From Acidobacteriota bacterium (GTDB taxonomy: Bacteria > Acidobacteriota > Thermoanaerobaculia > Multivoradales > Multivoraceae): DNA of 64,000 nucleotides. Positions 16,680 to 25,495 of this stretch are shown here, piece by piece; the first letter of the stretch is position 1, and the number at the start of each line of letters is the position of its first letter. The notes beneath the pieces are model-generated. The model had not been told where the DNA came from, searched no databases, and saw only the letters and a list, made by a program, of their open reading frames with translations. The stretch is from contig JAPOWR010000001.1 of assembly GCA_026707545.1 (NCBI GenBank), forward strand, positions 2,137,778 to 2,201,777, in the 5' to 3' direction. The position numbers and the translations under genes are program-made.

Positions 16680-18400
16680 CGCGCCTCCATCCCACCGCTG
16701 CCGCCTGCCCTGGACCGGCGCAGGTCATCCAGAACCCGGAGCGCCGCGAGCCGCGCCGGACCGCCGGAGATGCCGCCGCCGAACTGGGTCGACGAGCCGC
16801 AGAGGTAGTAGCCCGGGAGCGGCGTGCGGAAAGCCGCCGCCGCGGGGTCCGGACGCAGCAGGAAGAGCTGCGACAAGCGCAACTCACCGTGGAAGATGTT
16901 GCCCCCCGGGATGCCGGCGATCGCCTCGATGTCCGGCGGCACGAGCACCTGCCGGTGCAGCACCTGGTTCTCGATGCCCGGGGCGTACTCTGACAAGGTG
17001 CGCACGACGGCATCGCCGAAGGCCTCGCGCCGCTGGTCGTCCCAGGCGCCTTCGGCCAGTTCGTAGGGCGCGTACTGGACGAAGCAGGACAGGACGTGCT
17101 TGCCCGGCGGCGCCATGTTGGGATCGAGAACCGAGGGAATGATCGTGTCGATGAAAGGACGCTTGGAGAAACCGCCGTACTTCGCGTCGTCGTAGGCACG
17201 GTCCACGTAGTCGAGGCCCGGAGCGATCGTGATCCCACCCGCAAGGTGGGGGCCGGGTTCCGGCATGCACTCGAAGCGCGGCGGGCCGTCGAGCGCCAGG
17301 TTCACCTTGCCGGCGCAGCCGCGGCTCTGCCAGCGGGTCGCCCGGTCGACGAGTTCCGCGCCGGCCTTGCCGGGAATGTCCTCCGGGTCGAGCAGGCCGC
17401 CGAGACTGATCTGGGGCGCCGCCGACGAGACGACGACGTCGGCCGCCAGTTCGTCGCCGTTCGCGAGCGCCACGCCGGTGGCGCGGCCGTCTCGGGTCAG
17501 CACCCGAGCGACCGGACAGTCCGTACGGATCTCCGCGCCGTAGCTACCGGCGGCCGAGGCAATCGTGGCCGCCACCGCCCCGGTGCCTCCCTTCTGGAAG
17601 CCCCATTCCCTGTAGACACCGTCTACCTCGCCCATGTAGTGGTGCAGCAACACGTACGCCGAGCCCGGCGTGCGCGGCGAGAGCATCGACCCGATGATGC
17701 TGGAGCTCGAGAGCGCAGCCTTGAGCACATCGCATTCGAACCATTGGCCCAGGAAGTCGGCCGAGCTCATCGTCAGCATCTGCACGAAGGTACGGAGCCG
17801 GGCCGCCGGCAGGTCAAGGAAGTAGCGCGCGATGTCGGCCACTTCCGCCGCTACATCGATCTGCAGGGACTCCGCACCCTCACCGACGTGGTCGCCGATC
17901 GCTGCCGCCAATTCGTCCGGCGCCGCCCGCTGCAACCTGAACATCAGATGGCCCATGCGGCGCATCTCGAGCTTGTACTCCGGCAGCGCCTCGGCGTCCC
18001 GCCGCGAGTGACGCGCGATGTGGTGATAGGTCCGCTGGGGGTCCGCCTCGCGGAACAGGCAGTCGCCACCTGGAAGCGGGTTCAGAGTGCTCGCGGTGGG
18101 AACCAGGAACAGGCCATGGCGCACCAGGTCGAGTTCGTGGATGACCTCCGGCCGCAACAGCGAAACGAGATAGGAGAACACGCTGAAGCGGAAGCCCGGG
18201 AAGGTCTCCTCGCTGCGGGTGGCGCCGCCGATCGTCGGGGCCCGCTCCAGCACCACGACGTCAAGCCCGGCGCGAGCGAGGTAGGCCGCGGCGACCAGGC
18301 CGTTGTGACCGGCGCCGACGACGATCGCATCGAAGCGGCCGCCCCGCCGGTCGGGGGCGCCGCTTGCGGTCCCCGCGGCTCCCACGGCGCCTTCGGTCAC
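16676..18400 (-). CDS. FAD-dependent oxidoreductase, phytoene-desaturase-like (second copy)
   Basis: A 574-residue protein starting from GTG at 18400, which overlaps the upstream stop as GTGA. After a Gly/Ala-rich tail of about 20 residues comes the dinucleotide-binding motif AIVVGAGHNGLVAAAYLARAG. The C-terminal FAD site YYLCGSSTQFGGGISGGPA is present. It belongs to the same PYRD2-like family as its downstream neighbour. With the GcvT-type protein upstream and a Rieske oxygenase on the opposite arm, oxidation of an N-methyl or related intermediate is the most economical guess, but no substrate-specific residue can be named. Confidence 0.87.
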   Translation of the reverse strand: MTEGAVGAAGTASGAPDRRGGRFDAIVVGAGHNGLVAAAYLARAGLDVVVLERAPTIGGATRSEETFPGFRFSVFSYLVSLLRPEVIHELDLVRHGLFLVPTASTLNPLPGGDCLFREADPQRTYHHIARHSRRDAEALPEYKLEMRRMGHLMFRLQRAAPDELAAAIGDHVGEGAESLQIDVAAEVADIARYFLDLPAARLRTFVQMLTMSSADFLGQWFECDVLKAALSSSSIIGSMLSPRTPGSAYVLLHHYMGEVDGVYREWGFQKGGTGAVAATIASAAGSYGAEIRTDCPVARVLTRDGRATGVALANGDELAADVVVSSAAPQISLGGLLDPEDIPGKAGAELVDRATRWQSRGCAGKVNLALDGPPRFECMPEPGPHLAGGITIAPGLDYVDRAYDDAKYGGFSKRPFIDTIIPSVLDPNMAPPGKHVLSCFVQYAPYELAEGAWDDQRREAFGDAVVRTLSEYAPGIENQVLHRQVLVPPDIEAIAGIPGGNIFHGELRLSQLFLLRPDPAAAAFRTPLPGYYLCGSSTQFGGGISGGPARLAALRVLDDLRRSRAGGSGGMEAR

Positions 18401-19914
18401 CCGTCGCCGTCCGTAACTGAACCGACGGCGGTCTTGCGGGCCGGATGGAAGAACGGCCGCTTTGCGACCCGCGCCCGAGCCCGGCGCCGTCCGTAGCCGA
18501 CCGCGACCTCGAACTCCAGGGCCGTGCCGAGCGCGGCCACGTCGGCGTGGACTGTAGCGAGGCCGATGTACTTCTTGAGGAGCGGCGAAAAGAACCGCGT
18601 CGTGCACTGCCCCACCTGCAACCCTCCGGGCGCGAACACGGGCGTCGGTTCCCGCGACGCCGGCTCGCCGACCACCTGCGGGCGCAGGTCGATCTCTGCC
18701 CACAGCCGTTCCAGTTCGAACCAGTCGACTTCGAGCCCGACCAAGGCCCAGGCCGGCCCCCGCTCGCGCTCGAGTTCGAGCGCCCGGCGACCCACGAAGT
18801 CGGCCTCCTTGTCGAGCTTGACCGTGAAGCCGAGGCCTGCCTCGGCCGGAGTCACCTTGAGCACTTCGATCTCGGCATGCGACGCCGAGACGTAGTCGAC
18901 ATCGATCAGCACGAGGCCCGCTTCGACTCGCACCATGTCGAGCGCGAGAAGACCGGCCGGCCGCAGGCCGTGGTCCGCTCCGGCGGCAGCGAGTGCATCC
19001 CAGAGGGCCTCCGCATCCTCCGCCGCGACCCAGCACTCGTAGCCGAGGTCGCCGGTGTAGCCGGTGCGGGTCACTGTCACGGGGACACCTCGGTCCTCGC
19101 CGGCCAGGTCGCCGAGTTCGCCGCTGGCGAGGTCGAAGTAGCGCATCGCGGCGAAGTCGACATCCTGGAACGCCGCCTCGGCGATCGCCCGTGCCCGCGG
19201 CCCCTGGAGTGCCAGCACCCCCAGGTCGGTGGAGACGTCCCGTACTTCGACCTCCAAGCCGAGGCCGCAGTCCTCGAACCAGCGCAGGCATGGTTCCGCG
19301 GCGCTGACCAGGAACCGCTCGCGCGCCAGGCGCTGCACGTTGCCGTCCTGCAGCAGATGGCCTTCCTCGTTGCACCACGACGTGTACATGACCCGACCGG
19401 CCCGGGACTTCGTGAAGTCCCGGGTCATCACCCGGTTGAGCAGGCGCTCCGCGTGAGGGCCGACGATCTCGTACTTGAACAGCGGCGAGACGTCGATCAA
19501 GGCCGCCGTGTTGCGGATCGCCCAGTACTCGTGATCCGGCAGCGGCTCGTAGCTCAGGGGGCAGGTGTAACCCGACCAGTCCCGCCAGGCGTCGCTCTCG
19601 CACAGAGCCTCGGTGCGGCGATGAAACGGTGTTCGGAGCGGCTCCAGCGGTCGCAGGCCGTTGCGGCGAACCGGCCGCTCGCCGCCGCTGAAGCCGCTGT
19701 CGGGCAGCCATCGATAGCCTTGCGTATCCGGGTTGCGACCAACCAGCCCCTCCGCTTCCAGTACGCCGAGCAACCGATGCGCCGTCGACGGATGGAGCCC
19801 GTGCGCCGTGGCCAGATCCGTCAGCCGATGTTCCGGCTGCTCCGCGCTAAACGAACGGTAGAGCGACAGCGCCCGCTGAATGGCCTGCGTTCCCTGCGGA
19901 GCCCGGCGCGCCAC
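18397..19914 (-). CDS. IclR-type HTH fused to GcvT-like aminomethyltransferase
   Basis: A 505-residue protein with two parts in one frame. Residues 8-72 match the IclR DNA-binding domain (AIQRALSLYRSF, then LTDLATAHGLHPSTAHRLLG and VLEAEGLVGRNPDT). Instead of the IclR effector domain, residues about 92-490 form a GcvT/aminomethyltransferase fold, with the conserved NEEGHLLQDG, RTGYTGDLGYE and GLRPAGLLALDMVRVEAGL segments that bind folate and substrate. The start is GTG at 19914, sharing one base with the receptor gene's stop (TAGTG). It could be a regulator that senses folate adducts or a bifunctional enzyme. An internal GTG (codon 82) could alternatively make a stand-alone enzyme. Confidence 0.85.
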   Translation of the reverse strand: MARRAPQGTQAIQRALSLYRSFSAEQPEHRLTDLATAHGLHPSTAHRLLGVLEAEGLVGRNPDTQGYRWLPDSGFSGGERPVRRNGLRPLEPLRTPFHRRTEALCESDAWRDWSGYTCPLSYEPLPDHEYWAIRNTAALIDVSPLFKYEIVGPHAERLLNRVMTRDFTKSRAGRVMYTSWCNEEGHLLQDGNVQRLARERFLVSAAEPCLRWFEDCGLGLEVEVRDVSTDLGVLALQGPRARAIAEAAFQDVDFAAMRYFDLASGELGDLAGEDRGVPVTVTRTGYTGDLGYECWVAAEDAEALWDALAAAGADHGLRPAGLLALDMVRVEAGLVLIDVDYVSASHAEIEVLKVTPAEAGLGFTVKLDKEADFVGRRALELERERGPAWALVGLEVDWFELERLWAEIDLRPQVVGEPASREPTPVFAPGGLQVGQCTTRFFSPLLKKYIGLATVHADVAALGTALEFEVAVGYGRRRARARVAKRPFFHPARKTAVGSVTDGDG

Positions 19915-22493
19915 TACCGGCCCCAGCGGTAGTGCAGGCGCGCGTAGTAGTACCCGCCGCCCAAGCCCCAGGGTGTGAACTGGCTGTACGGGAGGCCGAA
20001 CTGCGCGGCGAACAGGTCCATCCGATCCGAGAACGTGTCGAAGACGTTCTGGCCGCCGATCGAAAGCGTGGTGTCGGGCACCAGCGGGACGCTGACTTCC
20101 AGGTCAAGGATGTACCGGCCGCCCAGGACCGGCGCGTCGGCCCGCCGCACGGAGCGGGCGTCGAGGTGGTCGACCCACGATCCGAAGTAGTGGAGGCGTC
20201 CGAGCAGGCCGACCCGCCCTATGCCATGACTAACGGCCAGGTTCCACCGCGTCTCCGGCACGCCCCGTTCCAGGGCGAGCACGTCGCCGGGACCGAGCAG
20301 CTCGGAGTCCTTCGTGATCTCCGTCTCCGTGTGGTTCAGCGCCAGGCTGAACACCGTGTCGCCACCCAGGGCCGGTGGCGTCCAGGTCGAGACGATGTCG
20401 ATCCCCTGGGTCCGCGACGAGAAGTCGTTGATGAAGAACCGGAACGAGGACAGCGTGCGCGCCGACGTGATGCCTTCCGAAAGCAGCAGGGCGCGCTCTT
20501 CGTCGGCCAGCGTGAAGAACTGGGACAGGGCGAGCCGCCGGTCGACGTCGATGTGGTAGGTGTCCGCCGTCAGGGTGAACGGCCCGGTGTCGACCACCAG
20601 ACCCGCCGTCGCGTTGGTCGAGGTTTCGGGCTCGAGGGGCTGGCCGCCCCGGAACTGCGCGGCCCGGAAGGTAGACGGCACCGTGGCGCTGTCGACCAGA
20701 TCGAGCGTCTCCGGGTTGATCGTCGACTGCACGTTGAACACGTTCTGCTGACCCGGCGTCGGGGCCCGGAAGCCGGTGCTGACGCCGCCGCGCACGGAGA
20801 CCGCGTCCGTCAGGGCGTAACGGGCCGAGAGCTTGCCGTTCGTCGTGTCGCCGAAGACGTCGAAGTGCTCGAACCGCAGCGCGCCGCCGAGGGTCCAGCG
20901 GCCGTCCGGATCGCGCAGTTCCAGGTCGCCGTACACCGCCGTGTTGGCGCGGCTCCAGGTCCCGGCCGTGTAGTCGGGGAACCCGGGGAAACCGTTGGAG
21001 CCGGAAACGAAACCCTGCGCCGCGTACGGTCCGACCTGCCACGACGGCAGTTCCCCGGAACGGATGGTGAAGCGCTCGTCGCGCCACTCGGCGCCCCCGG
21101 CCACGTGAACGAGTTCGGAAACCGCGTAGGAGACGTCGAAGTTCAGGTTCAGTTCGGCCTGCCGGTACACGCCCGGATCGAAATCGCGCGGGCTCTCCGG
21201 ACCCAGCGAGGCGTTGACCGTGTTGAACAGAAAGAAGTCCGCTTCGTGAGAGCCGTAGCTGGCGCTGGCGTCCCAGGTGAAGCCGCTCTTCGTGCTCCGG
21301 CGCACCCCGGCGACGGCGGACATGTCGGTCATCACGCCGCTGAAGTAGGGGGTGAAGCCGCCCGGAGCGATCTCCTGGAAGGAGAAGCAGTTCGGATCGG
21401 CGAACACCTGCGCCAGCGCGTCCTGATCCGGCCGGTTGTCTGTGATCGTGACCGTAGGACAGCCCGCCGATCCGTCACGGACACCGTCCTGCGCGTCGAG
21501 CACGTCGCCGATGAGCAGCGTGCGGCCGCCGTCCAGGCTGAAGATGTTCGCGCGCGTGTTGGGATTGCGGTAGTAGAAGCCCTGTGTCGCCGTCTTCTCG
21601 GCGTAGTTGGCGTGCCCGTAGACCTGCGCGCCGTTCCCGAGCAGCTTGCCGAAGTTGCCGAACAGCTTCAGGTCGTCCTCGTACTCCGAGTCGCCCCAGA
21701 TCTGCGCCGGGTCGCGGACGTGGGTGTTGCCGGCGGCGATCAGCGCCGCCGCGTCGGCGCGCTGCACGCTGCGGCTGGTCGGATCGGCGTTGCCGTACTC
21801 CATGCTCAGGTGGGCGAAGCCGTTCTCCCCCAGCGGCAGTCCGACGTCGCCGGCGATCGCGTACGACTGCCCGTCGCCGGCGCCGTAGACGCCGCTCTTC
21901 ACCTCCAGGCTGCCACCCGACGGAGCGTCCTTGAGGAGGAAGTTCATGACGCCGGCGATCGCATCGGAGCCGTACTGCGCCGAGGCGCCGTCGCGCAGCA
22001 CCTCGACCTGGCGCAGCGCGGTCGCCGGGATCGTCGAGATGTCAGGCCCCTGAGTGCCGTCAGTCACGCCCCCGAACCAGACCAGGATCGCGGAACGGTG
22101 CCTGCGCTTGCCGTTCACGAGCACCAGCGTGTGGTCGTGGGCGAGGTTGCGCAAGCTCGCCGGCCGCACCAGCGACGCGGCGCCGCTGATCGGATGCGTC
22201 GCGACATTGAACGAGGGCACCAGGTTTCGCAACTGGTAGTCCAGCGTGCTGGCGCCCTGGCTGATGACATCCTCGACCGCGATGGCATCGATCGGAACGG
22301 ACGACTCGGTCACCGACCGAGGCCGCGCGCGGCTTCCGACCACCACCAGCTCTTCGTCGAACTCCGCGACCAGTTCCCCCTCGGGCGGCGCCGTCTCCTC
22401 GGCCTCCTGGGCGTGGACCGCATCGGGGGCGGCGAACGCGCCGAGCAGGATGCCAAGCAGGAAGAGACGCGGCACGGCGGGATGATGGCACAT
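19914..22493 (-). CDS. TonB-dependent outer-membrane receptor
   Basis: An 859-residue receptor. The signal peptide ends near AVHAQE. A plug domain (about 50-170, with VPIDAIAVEDVI, LRNLAHDHTLVLVNGKRR and LRQVEVLRDGASAQYGSDAIAG) precedes a 22-strand barrel. The plug's VLVNGKRRHRSA pattern is typical of receptors in the group that import organic compounds rather than siderophores only. The ATG at 22493 was chosen because the frame continues open upstream without homology or a signal peptide. It heads the leftward arm of the catabolic cluster and probably imports its substrate. Only 21 bp separate it from the divergent Rieske gene. Confidence 0.92.
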   Translation of the reverse strand: MCHHPAVPRLFLLGILLGAFAAPDAVHAQEAEETAPPEGELVAEFDEELVVVGSRARPRSVTESSVPIDAIAVEDVISQGASTLDYQLRNLVPSFNVATHPISGAASLVRPASLRNLAHDHTLVLVNGKRRHRSAILVWFGGVTDGTQGPDISTIPATALRQVEVLRDGASAQYGSDAIAGVMNFLLKDAPSGGSLEVKSGVYGAGDGQSYAIAGDVGLPLGENGFAHLSMEYGNADPTSRSVQRADAAALIAAGNTHVRDPAQIWGDSEYEDDLKLFGNFGKLLGNGAQVYGHANYAEKTATQGFYYRNPNTRANIFSLDGGRTLLIGDVLDAQDGVRDGSAGCPTVTITDNRPDQDALAQVFADPNCFSFQEIAPGGFTPYFSGVMTDMSAVAGVRRSTKSGFTWDASASYGSHEADFFLFNTVNASLGPESPRDFDPGVYRQAELNLNFDVSYAVSELVHVAGGAEWRDERFTIRSGELPSWQVGPYAAQGFVSGSNGFPGFPDYTAGTWSRANTAVYGDLELRDPDGRWTLGGALRFEHFDVFGDTTNGKLSARYALTDAVSVRGGVSTGFRAPTPGQQNVFNVQSTINPETLDLVDSATVPSTFRAAQFRGGQPLEPETSTNATAGLVVDTGPFTLTADTYHIDVDRRLALSQFFTLADEERALLLSEGITSARTLSSFRFFINDFSSRTQGIDIVSTWTPPALGGDTVFSLALNHTETEITKDSELLGPGDVLALERGVPETRWNLAVSHGIGRVGLLGRLHYFGSWVDHLDARSVRRADAPVLGGRYILDLEVSVPLVPDTTLSIGGQNVFDTFSDRMDLFAAQFGLPYSQFTPWGLGGGYYYARLHYRWGR

Positions 22494-22502
22494 CAACAGC
22501 GC

Positions 22503-22508
22503 TAGGAT
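22503..22508 (+). promoter_or_regulatory. candidate -10 element for the Rieske oxygenase gene
   Basis: TAGGAT sits 6 nt before the ATG at 22515, within the 21-bp gap separating the divergent receptor gene. It implies a leaderless message. The leftward promoter must lie inside the Rieske coding region. Confidence 0.4.
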
Positions 22509-22514
22509 TCGTCC

Positions 22515-23648
22515 ATGACGCCGCGCAAAGCACCCCGACCGCTGGACGGCCGTCTCTACACCGACCCCGCCGTCTTCAGCGAGGAGATGGAGCGCATCTT
22601 CTCGCGCATGTGGGTGTGCGGAGGACGACTCGAGGAACTGGACGAACCGGGGCGGTTCGTGACCCGCGAGATCGGCGGCGAATCGGTGATCGCGGTGCGG
22701 ACCGCAGCCTCCGACGCCGGAGTCGGATCGAACGGCAACGGTACGGCAGAGGGGACTACGCAGGAACTGGCCGCCTTCTTCAACGTCTGCCGCCACCGGG
22801 GTTCGCGCGTCGTCGACGAGTGCGCCGGCCAGGCCAACGTCTTCCAGTGCCCCTACCACGCCTGGACCTACGGTCTCGACGGACGGCTGATCGGCGCGCC
22901 GCACATGGGTCAGGACTTTGACCCGAACAGCGCCGGCCTCGTGCCCGTGCGGATCGGCGCGCTGCACGGCTTCTTCTACCTGTCGCTCGCGGCCGACGGG
23001 CCGCCGCTCGCGGAGGTCGCCGCCGACCTGCCGGACCTGTCCCGGTTCACCCTGGGCCGGTTGGTCCGGGGCGACCGCCACGAGTACGAAGCGCAGGCGA
23101 ACTGGAAGATCCTCTGCGAGAACTACAACGAGTGCTACCACTGCGCCGTCGTCCACCCGGAGTTGAACCGGGTGTCGGACTACCGCAACGGCGGCAACCT
23201 GGAAACCGGCCGCTTCTTCGTCGGCGGTCCGATGACACTCAACGACGGCTGCAACTCGATGACGGCGACAGGCCGCAGCGACCGGCCCGACCTTCCCGAG
23301 ATCGAAGTGGCAGACCGGACCTCGGTTCAGTACTACAACGTGTACCCCAACCTGCTGATCAGCCTGCACCGGGACTACGTTGTGACCCACACGCTCTGGC
23401 CGATCGCCGCCGATCGCACGCGGGTCGTCTGCGAGTGGCTGTTCGACCCCGACGCGGTCGCGGCCCCCGGCTTCGACCCCAGCGACGCCGTGGACTTCTG
23501 GCACCTCGTCAACAGCCAGGACTGGGAGATCTGCGCGCGCACGCAGTTGGGCGTCTCGTCGCGCGGCTACCGCCCCACCGCCTTCGAAGAGAGCGAAGCC
23601 TGCATCCAGGTTTTCGACGGCTGGTACCTGGACCAGATGGGCCTGTGA
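22515..23648 (+). CDS. Rieske-type aromatic-ring/amine oxygenase alpha subunit
   Basis: A 377-residue oxygenase. The Rieske [2Fe-2S] ligands are C92-x-H94 and C112-x2-H115 (VCRHRG, CPYHAW). The mononuclear iron site is in NYNECYHCAVVHPEL with His209 and His214. The family includes choline, carnitine and glycine betaine monooxygenases as well as ring dioxygenases. An insertion of about 20 residues, rich in Gly, Ala, Asn and Thr, interrupts the Rieske domain at 63-82, before the first Cys-His pair. No dedicated reductase lies nearby. Together with a GcvT-like protein this points to oxidative N-demethylation. Confidence 0.88.
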   Translation: MTPRKAPRPLDGRLYTDPAVFSEEMERIFSRMWVCGGRLEELDEPGRFVTREIGGESVIAVRTAASDAGVGSNGNGTAEGTTQELAAFFNVCRHRGSRVVDECAGQANVFQCPYHAWTYGLDGRLIGAPHMGQDFDPNSAGLVPVRIGALHGFFYLSLAADGPPLAEVAADLPDLSRFTLGRLVRGDRHEYEAQANWKILCENYNECYHCAVVHPELNRVSDYRNGGNLETGRFFVGGPMTLNDGCNSMTATGRSDRPDLPEIEVADRTSVQYYNVYPNLLISLHRDYVVTHTLWPIAADRTRVVCEWLFDPDAVAAPGFDPSDAVDFWHLVNSQDWEICARTQLGVSSRGYRPTAFEESEACIQVFDGWYLDQMGL

Positions 23649-23707
23649 GCCGGCGACCCCGGCCGCGGTGCACTCCGCCGCGCGAGCATCGAGGCTGAAG
23701 AACGCCC

Positions 23708-25141
23708 ATGTGGCTCCGGGAACACTCGCTGATCCTCGTCCTGTTCGCCCTCTACACGGGCGTTCTGGTCCACCATGCACTGCTCGGCCAGCGCCGAACC
23801 CGCGATCTCGCCGATTTCCTCGTCGGCGGCCGCTCGCTCGGCGGCATCATCCTCGGCGTCTCCTTCTTCGCCACTTACGCCAGCACGAACAGCTTCATCG
23901 GCTTCGCCGGCCGGGCCTACGCCTCGGGCATCGCCTGGCTCCTGATCATTCCGACGGCGGTCGTCCTCTCCTTCGTCGCCTGGGCGTGGCTGGCGCCGCG
24001 CCTGCGCGGCGTGACCGAGACCCTCGGCTCGGTGACCATCCCGGACTACATCGGCTTCCGCTTCAACAGCCGGCCGGCCCGCTTCGCCGCCGCCATGATC
24101 GTCATCTTCTCGAGCTTCCTGTACATGACCGCGGTGTTCAAGGGCATCGGCTCGCTGCTGGTCGAACTCCTCGACCTGAGCTACGGCGTGTCGCTGTTCG
24201 TGGTCGTGCTGATCGTCTGTCTCTACACGATGATCGGCGGCTTTCACTCCGTGGCGCGGACCGACTTCGTCCAGGGCATGCTGATGACGATGGCGGCGGT
24301 GCTGATGTTCTTCCTGATCACTCGCGCCGCCGGCGGCATCGGCCGCCTCGCCGACCTGGCACAGATCGGCGACGGCTCTCTCGTCCACTGGGACACGGCG
24401 CAGCCACTCGGGATGCTGATCGGCGTCGTCTTCGCTTCCACCGTCAAGCTGATCGTGGAACCGCGCCAGCTCTCGCGCTTCTACGCCCTGGAGACCGAGA
24501 CCGCCGCCAGGAGCGGTCTGGTCGTGTCGACCCTGAGCTTCCTCATCGTCTTCAGCCTGCTGGCGCCGCTCGGGCTCTACGCCCACTTCGTGGTCGGTCA
24601 GGGCATCGCCGACACCGACCAGGTCATCCCGATGATGCTCAGCGACCCGGCGATCTTCCCGCCGGTCGTACAGGCGCTGCTGTTCCTCGCCCTGGTCTCC
24701 GCCGCCATGTCCTCACTCGACAGCGTCCTCCTGGTGATGGCGTCGACCTTCCAGCGCGACCTGCTCGGCCTGCTGGTTCCGGCCGACGACCGCCACGCCG
24801 TCCGCAACACTCGCGTCTGCGTCGTGCTGTTCGCGGCCATCACCGCGATTCTCGCGATCGACCCGCCGGGCGGCATTGTCGAACTGACCTCCTTCTCCGG
24901 AGCCCTCTACGCGGCCTGCTTCCTTCCGTCGCTCGCCCTCGGCCTGACCTGGCGCCGCGGCAACGGCGCGGCCGCGCTGTGGTCCTTCACCGCCGGCGGC
25001 GTGACGCTGGGCCTGTGGATGCTGCTCGACATCCAGAGCATGCACGCGGTGTTCCCGGCGATGGCCATCTCCTTTGCCGCCTATTGCGCCGCGGCCTGGC
25101 TGGCGCCGGAGGCCAAGGCGGCGAAGGGGTTGTTCGGGTAG
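23708..25141 (+). CDS. sodium:solute symporter (SSS family)
   Basis: A 477-residue inner-membrane transporter with about 13 helices. The segments GVSFFATYASTNSFIGFAG and LALVSAAMSSLDSVLLVMAS carry the conserved sodium-site Ser/Thr positions of the SSS (LeuT-fold) family. FHSVARTDFVQG is the usual loop signature. It follows the Rieske gene by 59 bp on the same strand and likely carries the oxygenase substrate into the cytoplasm after import by the TonB receptor. Solute identity cannot be read from the sequence. Confidence 0.9.
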   Translation: MWLREHSLILVLFALYTGVLVHHALLGQRRTRDLADFLVGGRSLGGIILGVSFFATYASTNSFIGFAGRAYASGIAWLLIIPTAVVLSFVAWAWLAPRLRGVTETLGSVTIPDYIGFRFNSRPARFAAAMIVIFSSFLYMTAVFKGIGSLLVELLDLSYGVSLFVVVLIVCLYTMIGGFHSVARTDFVQGMLMTMAAVLMFFLITRAAGGIGRLADLAQIGDGSLVHWDTAQPLGMLIGVVFASTVKLIVEPRQLSRFYALETETAARSGLVVSTLSFLIVFSLLAPLGLYAHFVVGQGIADTDQVIPMMLSDPAIFPPVVQALLFLALVSAAMSSLDSVLLVMASTFQRDLLGLLVPADDRHAVRNTRVCVVLFAAITAILAIDPPGGIVELTSFSGALYAACFLPSLALGLTWRRGNGAAALWSFTAGGVTLGLWMLLDIQSMHAVFPAMAISFAAYCAAAWLAPEAKAAKGLFG

Positions 25142-25211
25142 CGACTCCCCCGAACCTGTTTCCGGCCGGGTTGACTGGAGGGAGGCGACACATGGCGTGC
25201 TCTACGTATAG

Positions 25212-25226
25212 ACTGGTCTAACCAGT
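25212..25226. promoter_or_regulatory. operator-like inverted repeat of the toxin-antitoxin pair
   Basis: ACTGGT-CTA-ACCAGT is a perfect 6-bp inverted repeat with 3-bp spacer, 24 bp before the antitoxin ATG and next to a TATAGACT -10-like sequence (25207-25214). Antitoxins of this class repress their own promoter by binding such palindromes. Confidence 0.55.
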
Positions 25227-25249
25227 TTGTTCGCTCTAGAGGACCCGTC

Positions 25250-25495
25250 ATGCAGTACATCGGCGCCTTTGAAGCCAAGACCCACCTTTCTCGCCTGCTC
25301 GACGAGGCGGAGAAGGGTGAAGTGTTCACGATCACCAAGCGGGGACGGCCCGTCGCACGACTGATGCCTCCCGCGCCGGCCGATCGAGAACGGGCCGTAC
25401 GAGCCGTGCGGAACATCCGAGCGCTTCGCCGAGAGATCGGTTGGTCCGGCACCGTCGAGGAGATCCTGGCTCTGCGTGACGCCGGGCGCCGATGA
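25250..25495 (+). CDS. Phd/YefM-family antitoxin
   Basis: An 81-residue antitoxin. The N-terminal region MQYIGAFEAKTHLSRLLDEAEKGE and GEVFTITKRGRPVARL are the classic Phd/YefM DNA-binding dimer signature. The C-terminal 30 residues should wrap the toxin. It overlaps the toxin gene by 4 bp (ATGA), as in most VapBC-like operons. Pairing of a Phd-type antitoxin with a PIN toxin is common. GC content matches the surroundings, so recent transfer is not evident. Confidence 0.92.
   Translation: MQYIGAFEAKTHLSRLLDEAEKGEVFTITKRGRPVARLMPPAPADRERAVRAVRNIRALRREIGWSGTVEEILALRDAGRR

Noticed and set aside
19932..22505. An 857-codon open frame on the plus strand antisense to the TonB receptor
   Set aside because: It is Arg/Val/Ala-rich with no family match, and the opposite strand encodes a complete receptor with signal peptide and plug. 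Long antisense frames are common in GC-rich DNA.
22494..23780. Extension of the receptor gene upstream by about 430 codons
   Set aside because: The extra sequence has no signal peptide or homology and is antisense to the Rieske gene; the ATG at 22493 gives a proper signal sequence.
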